Part shown: positions 1 through 6,108 of the stretch, one piece after another
Position numbering within the stretch: the stretch's first letter is position 1
Layout of the letters: every line of letters starts with the position of its first letter
Origin: Bryobacterales bacterium
Lineage (GTDB): Bacteria > Acidobacteriota > Terriglobia > Bryobacterales > Bryobacteraceae
Assembly (NCBI GenBank): GCA_003164075.1
Contig: PLRZ01000079.1
Span: forward strand, 1-15,061
DNA length: 15,061 bases
Reading direction: 5' to 3'
Program-made: the position numbers and the translations under genes
Notes under the pieces: model-generated
Seen by the model: the letters and a program-made list of their open reading frames with translations, nothing else
Told to the model about the DNA's origin: nothing
The model's database searches: none

Positions 1-2
1 CG

Positions 3-71
3 ACGTCAGGAGTTCTGAATTCAGCTCAGGTGGGGCAGGCGGAAATTGCGGGGCGAGATCAGGAGTTCTGA
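3..71 (+). CDS. Probable 3' end of an upstream gene (partial, unidentified)
   Basis: The frame starting at base 3 is open from the window edge to a TGA at 69-71, reading ...AQVGQAEIAGRDQEF-stop. That would place its stop three bases before the ATG at 74, matching the tight spacing of the rest of the operon. An alternative is that the upstream gene ends at the TGA at 16-18 in another frame (...RRQEF-stop). Both ends read QEF-stop because the underlying sequence is directly repeated. The frame of the next gene is also open to the window edge, so an N-terminally longer version of that gene cannot be formally excluded. No family is recognisable from so few residues. An upstream injection-system gene (tube, sheath or ATPase) is expected by position only. 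Confidence 0.35.
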   Translation, partial: TSGVLNSAQVGQAEIAGRDQEF

Positions 72-73
72 AT
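6..73 (+). repeat. 15-base direct repeat pair, 53 bases apart
   Basis: The sequence TCAGGAGTTCTGAAT occurs at 6-20 and again at 59-73. The match extends weakly leftward, since both copies are preceded by CGA plus two differing bases. The second copy supplies the AGGAG Shine-Dalgarno sequence at 61-65 for the ATG at 74. Each copy contains an in-register QEF-stop in a different frame. It looks like a small local duplication of a gene end plus ribosome binding site. Confidence 0.8.
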
Positions 74-310
74 ATGCCGGACGTTTCCATCGATCGTCTC
101 AATCTGCACCTCTCCGGCTTCAGCGAGGAGGATGGCCGGCAACTGGCCCGCCTGATTGCCGAGGGATTATCCAAAGAGCAGTTGCCCGCGGCCGCGGGCG
201 GCCAGCCTGCTATGCAAGTGAAGGTGGCGGCCCAACCCGGCAGTCCCCTCAAGCGGGTGTCCGAAATGGTGCTGGCCGACCTGGTCCGCCAGTTGAAGAG
301 GTCGCTGTGA
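74..310 (+). CDS. Small conserved-looking eCIS-locus protein of unknown function
   Basis: This is a 78-residue soluble protein with no signal peptide or membrane segment. The N-terminus (SIDRLNLHLSGFSEEDGRQL) looks like a short beta strand followed by an amphipathic helix. A Gly/Ala/Pro-rich linker at about residues 36-55 leads to a C-terminal helix ending in basic residues (about 58-78). The ATG at 74 is preceded by AGGAG at 61-65 with an 8-base spacer, which fixes the start. It lies directly before the Afp7-like gene. That is the position of the tiny Afp6/DUF5908-type protein in many extracellular contractile injection loci, so it may be a positional equivalent; I do not see clear sequence identity to that family. 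A chaperone or assembly role is a guess. Existence as a gene is well supported by the start signal and spacing. Confidence 0.75.
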   Translation: MPDVSIDRLNLHLSGFSEEDGRQLARLIAEGLSKEQLPAAAGGQPAMQVKVAAQPGSPLKRVSEMVLADLVRQLKRSL

Positions 311-329
311 AAATCGCCAAGGAGAGTCG

Positions 330-1046
330 ATGCCAGGAAAATATCTGAAAGGCGCGTTTGTGCAGTTCATGCCCACCTTCTTGGTGCCGCTGCCGAACGT
401 TGTGATCTTTCAATACAACCCGGAAACCATCACCCACACCTGGACTCCAGCCGTGCCGGATACCACCGCCAGCGGCAACAACAAGCCCAATCCGCTGGCC
501 GTCAAGGGCCTGCCCGGCGAAAGCTTTTCCTTTAATCTGGCCATGGACGCAAACGACATGATTGCCGATGGCAGCCCGGTGGCCGTAGGACTGGCCACCG
601 CGACCGGCATTTATTCACGGCTGGCGGCGCTGGAGATGCTGCTCTACCCCACGGGTTCATTCACTTCCAATCAGCTTCTGGGCTCGGTCTCTTCGGCCAT
701 CAGTTCGGCTCTGGGCGGCTCCGCGCCTCAAACCGATCCGACCGTGCCGCAATACATGATGCCGACGGTGCTGTTTATCTGGGGCCCGGAGCGAATTTTG
801 CCCGTGCGCCTGACCAGCCTCACCATTACGGAGAAACTTTATGACTCGCTGCTGTTGAACCCGATCCACGCCGAAGCGCAGGTAGGGATGACCGTGTTGA
901 CGCCGGACGAGGTCTCGGCGCTATCGGATTCGTTGAAATCCGTGGCCACCGTGGCTTACGACTTTTCCCAGGCATTCCGGCAAGCCATGGCCATCGCCAA
1001 CCTGGCGAACGCCGTGGAGTCGATTATCGGGATGTTGCCGTTATGA
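330..1046 (+). CDS. Contractile injection system CIS-tube domain protein (Afp7-like, LysM part absent)
   Basis: This 238-residue protein has the pattern of the N-terminal CIS-tube domain of Afp7/Pvc7. An early strand with FQYNPETI at residues 27-34 is followed by a conserved core, and a late VLFIWG...RLTSLTITEKLYDS...AEAQVGMTVL segment spans about 145-190. In eCIS particles this protein joins the inner tube to the baseplate hub. Family members usually carry a C-terminal LysM domain. Here the C-terminus is instead a helical, Ala-rich tail (about 195-238), and a LysM-like domain is encoded separately just downstream. The start is set by AAGGAGA at 319-325 before the ATG. It begins 19 bases after the small gene and ends 16 bases before the LysM gene, within the same operon. 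No frameshift is visible between the two halves, because each has its own ribosome binding site. Confidence 0.85.
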   Translation: MPGKYLKGAFVQFMPTFLVPLPNVVIFQYNPETITHTWTPAVPDTTASGNNKPNPLAVKGLPGESFSFNLAMDANDMIADGSPVAVGLATATGIYSRLAALEMLLYPTGSFTSNQLLGSVSSAISSALGGSAPQTDPTVPQYMMPTVLFIWGPERILPVRLTSLTITEKLYDSLLLNPIHAEAQVGMTVLTPDEVSALSDSLKSVATVAYDFSQAFRQAMAIANLANAVESIIGMLPL

Positions 1047-1062
1047 GAATAAGGAGATTCGC

Positions 1063-1338
1063 ATGTTCTTTCCAGGATCGCGCTACATAAACATGGCGCC
1101 CTACCAGATCACGCGGAAGGATGGCGCCGTGATTGCGGTGACACGCCTGCCGCAGCCGCTGCCGAATCCCATAGTGGGCTTCTTCCCGCGGCTGAACAGC
1201 CAGCGGCTGGATGCCATCGCCGCGCACTTCCTGTCCGATCCGACCACGTTCTGGAAGTTGTGCGACGCCAATGGTTCCATTTCACCGGATGCTCTGGGCA
1301 CGCACCGGCTGGTGGGCATTCCCACCAAGACCCTCTGA
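1063..1338 (+). CDS. LysM/gp53-like baseplate protein
   Basis: This 91-residue protein begins with an SRYIN segment, then strand-rich DGAVIAVTRLPQP, and carries a LysM-like unit at about residues 44-91. Key features of that unit are RLDAIAAHFLSDPTTFWKL, CDAN and a final hydrophobic VGIPTKTL. This is the usual look of the short LysM proteins next to hub genes in phage-tail-like clusters, equivalent to the LysM half of Afp7 and to T4 gp53, which clamps neighbouring wedges. A structural rather than a peptidoglycan-hydrolysing role is therefore inferred; no catalytic domain is present. AAGGAG at 1051-1056 with a 6-base spacer supports the ATG at 1063. An internal ATG at 1093 lacks such a signal. 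The gene lies between the CIS-tube gene and the hub gene, 3 bases before the latter. Confidence 0.85.
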   Translation: MFFPGSRYINMAPYQITRKDGAVIAVTRLPQPLPNPIVGFFPRLNSQRLDAIAAHFLSDPTTFWKLCDANGSISPDALGTHRLVGIPTKTL

Positions 1339-1341
1339 CCT

Positions 1342-2469
1342 ATGGCAAGCTCGTTTCGTCTGGTATTGAACGGTACGGCGGCCGACGATCAGCTCCTGAA
1401 CGTCATGGGGCCGCTCGAGGTGGAAGAGAGCGCCGACATGCCCGGCGCTGTGCAGATTTCCGTACCGGTGGATGCCGATGGATCGGGCGACCTGACGTTC
1501 GTCAACGATTCCCGTTTCCAGCCTTTCGTGAACGTGGCAGTGGTGGCTACTCCCGACGGCCAATCCAACCAGTGCATTTTCGATGGCTATGTCCTCTCCA
1601 GCAAGCTGCATGTGCAGAAAGGCGGCGCCGGCTCCACGCTCCAGGTCTGGGGCCAGGACGCCTCCTGGCTGATGAACCTGCAGGAAAAGGCCAAGGAGTG
1701 GGTGGGCGTCACGGATGCGGACGTGGCCAATTCCATCTTCGGCAATTACGGGATCACCCCCGACAGCGGCAATACGGATGACGATTCGCCCTCGCACACC
1801 GAGGATGGCCACACCCTGATGCAGCGCGCCTCCGACATCCAGTTTCTGCGCATGCTGGCGCGGCGCAACGGCAAGTTGTGCCGCGTGGCGTGCACCGATA
1901 CCCCCGGCCAGCGCACCGGCTATTTTTCCAAGCCCGACGTGGGCGGAGATCCCGCGGTGACGCTGGAATTGAACGATCCCAATGCCTGGACGGTGGACGC
2001 GCTCGACGTGGAATGGGACGTCGCCCGCCCGAGCGAAGTGCTGGCCGCGCAGGCGTTGTTCAACGACAGCGATCCGGACGGCGCGAGCGTGGACCAGACG
2101 GATTCGGGTCTCGACCTGCTGGAGGCTCGCGGCCTTTCCAGCTTTGCCACCAAGACCATGAGCGTGATGCTGACGGCGCCGGTGGATGACGCCGGCGAGC
2201 TGACTCTGCGCGCGCAATCGGTGCTGCGGGAAGCCGGGTGGTTCGCGCGCTGCGAAGGCGAAGCCGACGTGGCGCGGCTGAATGCCATCCTGCGGGCCGG
2301 AAGCGTGGTGCAGATCAATGGCGCCGGCGCTCTCAATTCCGGCAAATACTTCGTCTGGAGCGTGCGCCACACCATCGACAAACAATCGCACCGCATGAAA
2401 TTCGTGCTGGTGCGGAACGCGGTGGGCTCCCCGCCGTCGAGCAGCTCGCTGCTGCCGGGAGGCCTATGA
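1342..2469 (+). CDS. Baseplate hub protein, phage late control D / gp27-like
   Basis: This 375-residue protein is of the gpD/gp27 hub type, the first half of VgrG and Afp8. The N-terminal beta-barrel region (about 1-110) starts with SSFRLVLNG and contains FDGYVLSSKLHV. A helical segment with DVANSIFGNYGI is at about 127-138. The diagnostic QRASDIQFLRMLARRNG, in which a hub frame meets the second barrel, is at about 161-177. The C-terminal barrel ends in a disordered, Ser-rich tail (PPSSSSLLPGGL). Three copies are expected to form the adaptor between the hexameric tube and the trimeric spike. No good Shine-Dalgarno precedes the ATG at 1342, which lies only 3 bases after the preceding stop, so translational coupling is likely. 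In Afp and PVC, hub and spike are one polypeptide; here the spike is the next gene. Confidence 0.88.
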   Translation: MASSFRLVLNGTAADDQLLNVMGPLEVEESADMPGAVQISVPVDADGSGDLTFVNDSRFQPFVNVAVVATPDGQSNQCIFDGYVLSSKLHVQKGGAGSTLQVWGQDASWLMNLQEKAKEWVGVTDADVANSIFGNYGITPDSGNTDDDSPSHTEDGHTLMQRASDIQFLRMLARRNGKLCRVACTDTPGQRTGYFSKPDVGGDPAVTLELNDPNAWTVDALDVEWDVARPSEVLAAQALFNDSDPDGASVDQTDSGLDLLEARGLSSFATKTMSVMLTAPVDDAGELTLRAQSVLREAGWFARCEGEADVARLNAILRAGSVVQINGAGALNSGKYFVWSVRHTIDKQSHRMKFVLVRNAVGSPPSSSSLLPGGL

Positions 2470-2987
2470 TGAACTCGCTCAACGAGCAGGCCATCATGGA
2501 AGTCCTGGAGCGGGTGCGCTCCCGCTTTTATGGAAAATACCGCGGCACCGTCACCGATGTGGACGCCAGTACGCTGCGCATCAAGGCGAAGGTCCCCGCC
2601 GTGCTCGGCAGCGTGGAGAGCGGCTGGTGCATGGCCTGCGTTCCCTACGCCGGCTCGAACGTAGGCATGGCATTTCTGCCGGAGACGGGCTCGGGAGTGT
2701 GGATCGAGTTCGAGGGCGGCGATGTTTCCTATCCCATCTGGGTAGGCTGCTACTGGCGGCAGGGGGAGCAGCCTTCGGACGCCGCGCCGGCGGTGAAGGC
2801 CATCGTAACCGTTTCACCGCTGAAGATTCTTCTGGACGACAATGCCCAGTCCATCACTATTTCCGATTCGAATCAGAACACGGTGACGCTCGATTCCTCC
2901 GGCATCACCCTCACGCGAGGCGGCAGCACCATCCAGGTGAGCGATTCGGAGGTCAATGTCAACAACGGCGCGCTGGAGGTTATGTAG
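2466..2987 (+). CDS. Spike protein, gpV / gp5 OB-fold and needle type
   Basis: This is a 173-residue protein. A short N-terminal helix (NEQAIMEVLERVRSRFYG) leads into a gp5-type OB fold at about 18-97, with YRGTVTDVD, LRIKAKVPAVLG, GMAFLPETGSGVWIEFEGGD and PIWVGCYW. The C-terminal third (about 118-173) is an alternating strand pattern (ITISDSNQNTVTLDSS, ITLTRGGSTIQVSDSEVNV) typical of the trimeric beta-helix needle. It forms the central spike below the gpD-like hub. The ATG at 2466 overlaps the hub stop as ATGA, and a second ATG follows at 2469. The same frame is open upstream to 2238 but lies entirely inside the hub gene, so the longer start is rejected. No lysozyme domain is present, unlike T4 gp5. 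Confidence 0.9.
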   Translation: MMNSLNEQAIMEVLERVRSRFYGKYRGTVTDVDASTLRIKAKVPAVLGSVESGWCMACVPYAGSNVGMAFLPETGSGVWIEFEGGDVSYPIWVGCYWRQGEQPSDAAPAVKAIVTVSPLKILLDDNAQSITISDSNQNTVTLDSSGITLTRGGSTIQVSDSEVNVNNGALEVM

Positions 2988-2989
2988 AC

Positions 2990-3319
2990 ATGGCGAACCT
3001 GCTCAACACTGCGAGCGTCATGATGTGCCCGCACGGCGGAACCGTCAGCGCCATCACCGGCAATACCCGGGTGATGGCCAACGGCGACCCGGTGCTGTTG
3101 GCTTCCGACACATTCCTGATCGCCGGCTGCCCTTTCGTGATCGGGATTGTGCCTCACCCGTGCGTGCAGGCGCAATGGGTGCAGCCGGACACCATGAGCC
3201 AGGTGGCGAGCAATTTCACCTTGAGCGAGGCCAGCGTGGGCCTCTGCCAGGCGGCCGACATGGCGGTACAGGGAACGGTCCTGATCGCATTCACGCAGCC
3301 GATGGTCTCGGGGACTTGA
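2990..3319 (+). CDS. PAAR-like spike-tip protein
   Basis: This is a 109-residue protein. The first 60 residues resemble PAAR-like tip proteins, with MCPHGG at 12-17, a Gly/Asp turn (ANGDPVLLASD) and GCPFVIG followed by PHPC. Candidate metal ligands are C13, H15, C47, H56 and C58, consistent with a zinc-stabilised cone. The remaining half is a soluble extension with V/A/T-rich strands. It is predicted to cap the needle of the spike protein encoded 2 bases upstream, the Afp10/PAAR role. The ATG at 2990 is chosen because it follows the spike stop at once. The upstream part of the open frame overlaps the spike gene and does not look protein-like. No toxin domain is fused to it. Confidence 0.78.
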   Translation: MANLLNTASVMMCPHGGTVSAITGNTRVMANGDPVLLASDTFLIAGCPFVIGIVPHPCVQAQWVQPDTMSQVASNFTLSEASVGLCQAADMAVQGTVLIAFTQPMVSGT

Positions 3320-3326
3320 GGGAATT

Positions 3327-3704
3327 ATGACCCGCAACGATTACGCGTATCCATTTCGCATCGATCCGGCTTCCGGCCAGGCGGCGCAGACGAATTACGC
3401 CACTCACGTGGACCAGATGATCCGGCAGACGCTGCTGACCGCGGCCGGAGAGCGCGCGGATCTGCCGCAGTTCGGATGCGGATTGCGCAAACTGCTGTTC
3501 GCGCCGCATTCGAGCGCGATGGATTCCACCACGCAGCTTCTGGTGCAGCAGGCTTTGAACCGCTGGCTGGCGGACCAGATTACGGTGCAGAAAGTGAGCG
3601 TGAGTCCGCCCGCCACCGGAGAGGAAGAGCAGGTCCTGGTGGAGATCGACTACACGTTGATCGAAACCCAATCCAAGGGCCAGGTCGCGATTTTGGTGTC
3701 TTGA
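3327..3704 (+). CDS. Baseplate wedge protein, gp25/GPW (Afp9-like)
   Basis: This 125-residue protein matches the gp25/W lysozyme-like wedge family in size and sequence. YPFRID is at about 6-11. The central HVDQMIRQTLLTAAGERADLP-then-FGCGLRKLLF segment (about 29-55) contains the family's characteristic G-E-R and F-G-cGL-L-F positions. An alternating-strand C-terminus (VLVEIDYTLIETQSKGQVAILV) follows. In contractile tails this protein seeds sheath attachment and holds the wedge core together. The GAGGGA at 3318-3323, partly inside the upstream stop region, can serve as Shine-Dalgarno. The gene starts 7 bases after the PAAR-like gene and ends one base before the next ATG. No oddities are visible. 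Confidence 0.92.
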   Translation: MTRNDYAYPFRIDPASGQAAQTNYATHVDQMIRQTLLTAAGERADLPQFGCGLRKLLFAPHSSAMDSTTQLLVQQALNRWLADQITVQKVSVSPPATGEEEQVLVEIDYTLIETQSKGQVAILVS

Positions 3705-3705
3705 T

Positions 3706-6108
3706 ATGGCGTCAAAGGATCGGTTGAGCAAGCTGCTCGACCCGCACAACACGAAGCTCAACGGCATCGATTTCGTCGAGGTGGCCAACACCTGCCAGAC
3801 CACGCTGCGGGTCCACTTCCTCAACAAAGTGGCCGTGGCCGGAACGCTGGCGCAGGGCGCCAACCCGACGATTACCGGCGGCGAGACGATTTCCACCGTT
3901 CGCGTCCTGCCTTTTGGCGCCGGCGCCTGGTCCCGCGACCCCGAAGGGCGCCCCCTGTTCACCATTAAGGTGGCCGCACCGGGCGACTTTTCGTTCTATA
4001 CACTGACCATCGATAGCAGCGCACTCGATCCCTTCTACAATCGCGTCACGTTCTCTTTCAAAGCGCGCTGCCCGTCGGATCTGGATTGCGAGGCGCCGCC
4101 GGCCTCCTGTCCGCCGCCAGCCGGAAATCCTCCGCCCATTACGTATATGGCGAAGGACTTCCTGAGCTTCAAGAAAGCCCTTGCCGATTTTTCCGCGCTG
4201 CGCTATCCGGCGTGGCAGGAGCGCTCCGAAGCCGATTTCGGGGTGATGTTCATGGAGGCGCTGTGCAGCCTCGCCGACGATCTCAGCTATTTCCAGGACC
4301 GGATCGCCAACGAAGCCAGAATCGACACGGCCACGGAGCGCCGCTCCATCGTGCGGCTGGCCCGCTTGGTGGACTACGAACCGCAGCCCGCCACCTCGTC
4401 GTCGGTCCTGCTGCAATTCGATGTAACCTCCGGACCGATTCCTTCGGGCCTTCTGGTGCACGCGCCCGGTCCCGACGGATCGTCCATCGATTTCGAAACG
4501 GGAACGGGTCTGCTGGATCCCGTCACATTTCTGATCGACAAGGCCACCTATCCCGTGAGTCCGGCGTGGAATCGGGGCATCCAGCCGTATTACTGGGACG
4601 ATTCCCAGAGCTGCCTGCCGGCCGGCTCGACGGAGATGTGGGTGCTCGGCCACGGCTACCAGTTCTATGCCGGCCAGGCGCTGCTGATCGATACGCGAGG
4701 CCTTACCACCGCCGACAAGCCGCTACGCGAGATTTTTCACCTTACCTCCGCGAATGAAGAGACGGACCCCCTCTTCAACGATGCCGTCACCCATCTGGTC
4801 TGGAGCAGCGATGAGGCACTGCAACTCAATCACGACCTTACTTCGGATACCGACGGCACGCCCCACACGATCCTGGCCGGGAATCTGGTGCCGGCCACAC
4901 AGGGCCGGCGCTACGCGGAAAGTTTCGCCATCGACCAGGCGCCCCCCGGATTGTCCGTTCCGCTGGCCATCGAGCGGACCGGCCCGAACGCATCGGCGCA
5001 ATACCTGTACACCTTGCAGAACTCGCTGCTCACCTGGCTGCTTCCGGCGGGGGCCACTGCTCCGCTGCCGGAACTTGCGCTCATCGAACAGCCCCAGGAC
5101 AAGTCGCTGCCTCCGGTGAATTGGACTTGGCGCGGCACGCTTCTGGATGCCCAGGAGTTCGAGCAGGCTTACACCGTCGATCCGATGAGCTATATCAAGA
5201 TCGCCAACAACTCCGACGGATCGGCCGCGTACGAGTACGATGGGGATTCCGGCGCCACCATCCGATTTGGCGACGATGTGTTCGGCGGCATTCCGGATTC
5301 GGGCTCGGTTTTTCAGGTGACTTATCGGATCGGCGGCGGCAGTTCCGGAAATGTGGCCCCCGACAGTATCACGCAGGTGGATACCAGCGCCACCTCGTCC
5401 CTGGCGAGCCTGGTGACTGCGGTGACCAACCCGTTTGCCGCCGCCGGCGGGGCGGACCAGGAAACCAACGAACAGGTGCTGCGCCGCGCGCCGCAGGCAT
5501 TTCGCGCGGTGCAATATCGAGCCGTAACGGTGGCGGATTACCAGGCCGCGGCGCAGACGCTCCCCTGGGTATTGCGGGCCGGCACGCGTTTTCGCTGGAC
5601 CGGAAGCTGGCTGACCGTGTTCACGACGGCCGACCCTGCGGGGACGGAGCAGATCGCGGTTGACGAGCAGATCGACCTCATCAACCTGCTCAACCGCTAC
5701 CGCATGGCGGGCTATGAATCCTATGTGCCGGCGCCGGATTACGTGGGTATCGATTTGACTGTGACGGTGTGCGCGCTGCCTACGGCTTTCCGCGGCGACG
5801 CGGAGGCAGCCATCGTGGCCGCGCTGAGTGACTGCGTAAATCCCGATGGCGCCACGGGGTTCTTCTACCTGGACCGCTTTACGTTCGGCACGCCGCTTGA
5901 GCGCAGCGCGCTGGAGGCCGCTATCCAGTCGGCTTCCGGGGTGGCCGGGGTGGTCTCGATTCAGTACCGGCAGCGAGGCATCACTCCGGATTGGACCTGT
6001 CTGCCGGAAACGCTGCCGGTTGGCCCCAGCCAGATTCTTCGCATGGACAACGACCCGAGCCGCCCCGAGCGCGGCACCTTGCAGGTGGTTGTGGAAGGAG
6101 GCAAATGA
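3706..6108 (+). CDS. Baseplate J-like wedge protein, first copy (Afp11/gp6-like)
   Basis: This 800-residue protein starts with a beta-rich domain (about 15-125) and a Cys/Pro-rich linker (CEAPPASCPPP, about 127-145). A helical segment with YMAKDFLSFKKAL, a W-containing stretch and LADDLSYFQDRIAN (about 147-215) follows. The baseplate J domain lies at about 515-740, with IRFGDDVFGGIP, AAAGGADQETNEQVLRRAPQ and VTVADYQAAA. The C-terminus (about 740-800) ends in Arg/Glu-rich sequence. Family members form the wedge core that encircles the hub and starts sheath contraction. The ATG at 3706 comes one base after the gp25 stop with no clear Shine-Dalgarno, suggesting coupling. It is a clear paralogue of the next gene in both the helical and the J segments, though overall identity looks low. 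The long 313-residue antisense frame beneath it is a GC shadow. Confidence 0.9.
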   Translation: MASKDRLSKLLDPHNTKLNGIDFVEVANTCQTTLRVHFLNKVAVAGTLAQGANPTITGGETISTVRVLPFGAGAWSRDPEGRPLFTIKVAAPGDFSFYTLTIDSSALDPFYNRVTFSFKARCPSDLDCEAPPASCPPPAGNPPPITYMAKDFLSFKKALADFSALRYPAWQERSEADFGVMFMEALCSLADDLSYFQDRIANEARIDTATERRSIVRLARLVDYEPQPATSSSVLLQFDVTSGPIPSGLLVHAPGPDGSSIDFETGTGLLDPVTFLIDKATYPVSPAWNRGIQPYYWDDSQSCLPAGSTEMWVLGHGYQFYAGQALLIDTRGLTTADKPLREIFHLTSANEETDPLFNDAVTHLVWSSDEALQLNHDLTSDTDGTPHTILAGNLVPATQGRRYAESFAIDQAPPGLSVPLAIERTGPNASAQYLYTLQNSLLTWLLPAGATAPLPELALIEQPQDKSLPPVNWTWRGTLLDAQEFEQAYTVDPMSYIKIANNSDGSAAYEYDGDSGATIRFGDDVFGGIPDSGSVFQVTYRIGGGSSGNVAPDSITQVDTSATSSLASLVTAVTNPFAAAGGADQETNEQVLRRAPQAFRAVQYRAVTVADYQAAAQTLPWVLRAGTRFRWTGSWLTVFTTADPAGTEQIAVDEQIDLINLLNRYRMAGYESYVPAPDYVGIDLTVTVCALPTAFRGDAEAAIVAALSDCVNPDGATGFFYLDRFTFGTPLERSALEAAIQSASGVAGVVSIQYRQRGITPDWTCLPETLPVGPSQILRMDNDPSRPERGTLQVVVEGGK

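Noticed and set aside
29..40. 12-base match (GGTGGGGCAGGC) to 15003-15014, possible attachment-like ends
   Set aside because: Several 12-base matches are expected by chance in a GC-rich window of this size, and there is no integrase or tRNA nearby.
1282..2391. 369-residue antisense open frame
   Set aside because: It lies wholly opposite the hub gene, has low-complexity His/Arg/Gly-rich composition typical of GC-rich shadow frames, and matches no family.
2238..2465. N-terminal extension of the spike protein frame
   Set aside because: It is Arg-rich translation of hub coding sequence. The ATGA overlap start at 2466 gives a standard spike length.
3712..4653. 313-residue antisense frame under the first J gene
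   Set aside because: It is a shadow frame with Arg/Gly/His-rich composition and no start signal or neighbours on that strand.
5991..6104. N-terminal extension of the second J protein frame
   Set aside because: It lies within the first J gene. AGGAGG before the ATG at 6105 gives the proper start.
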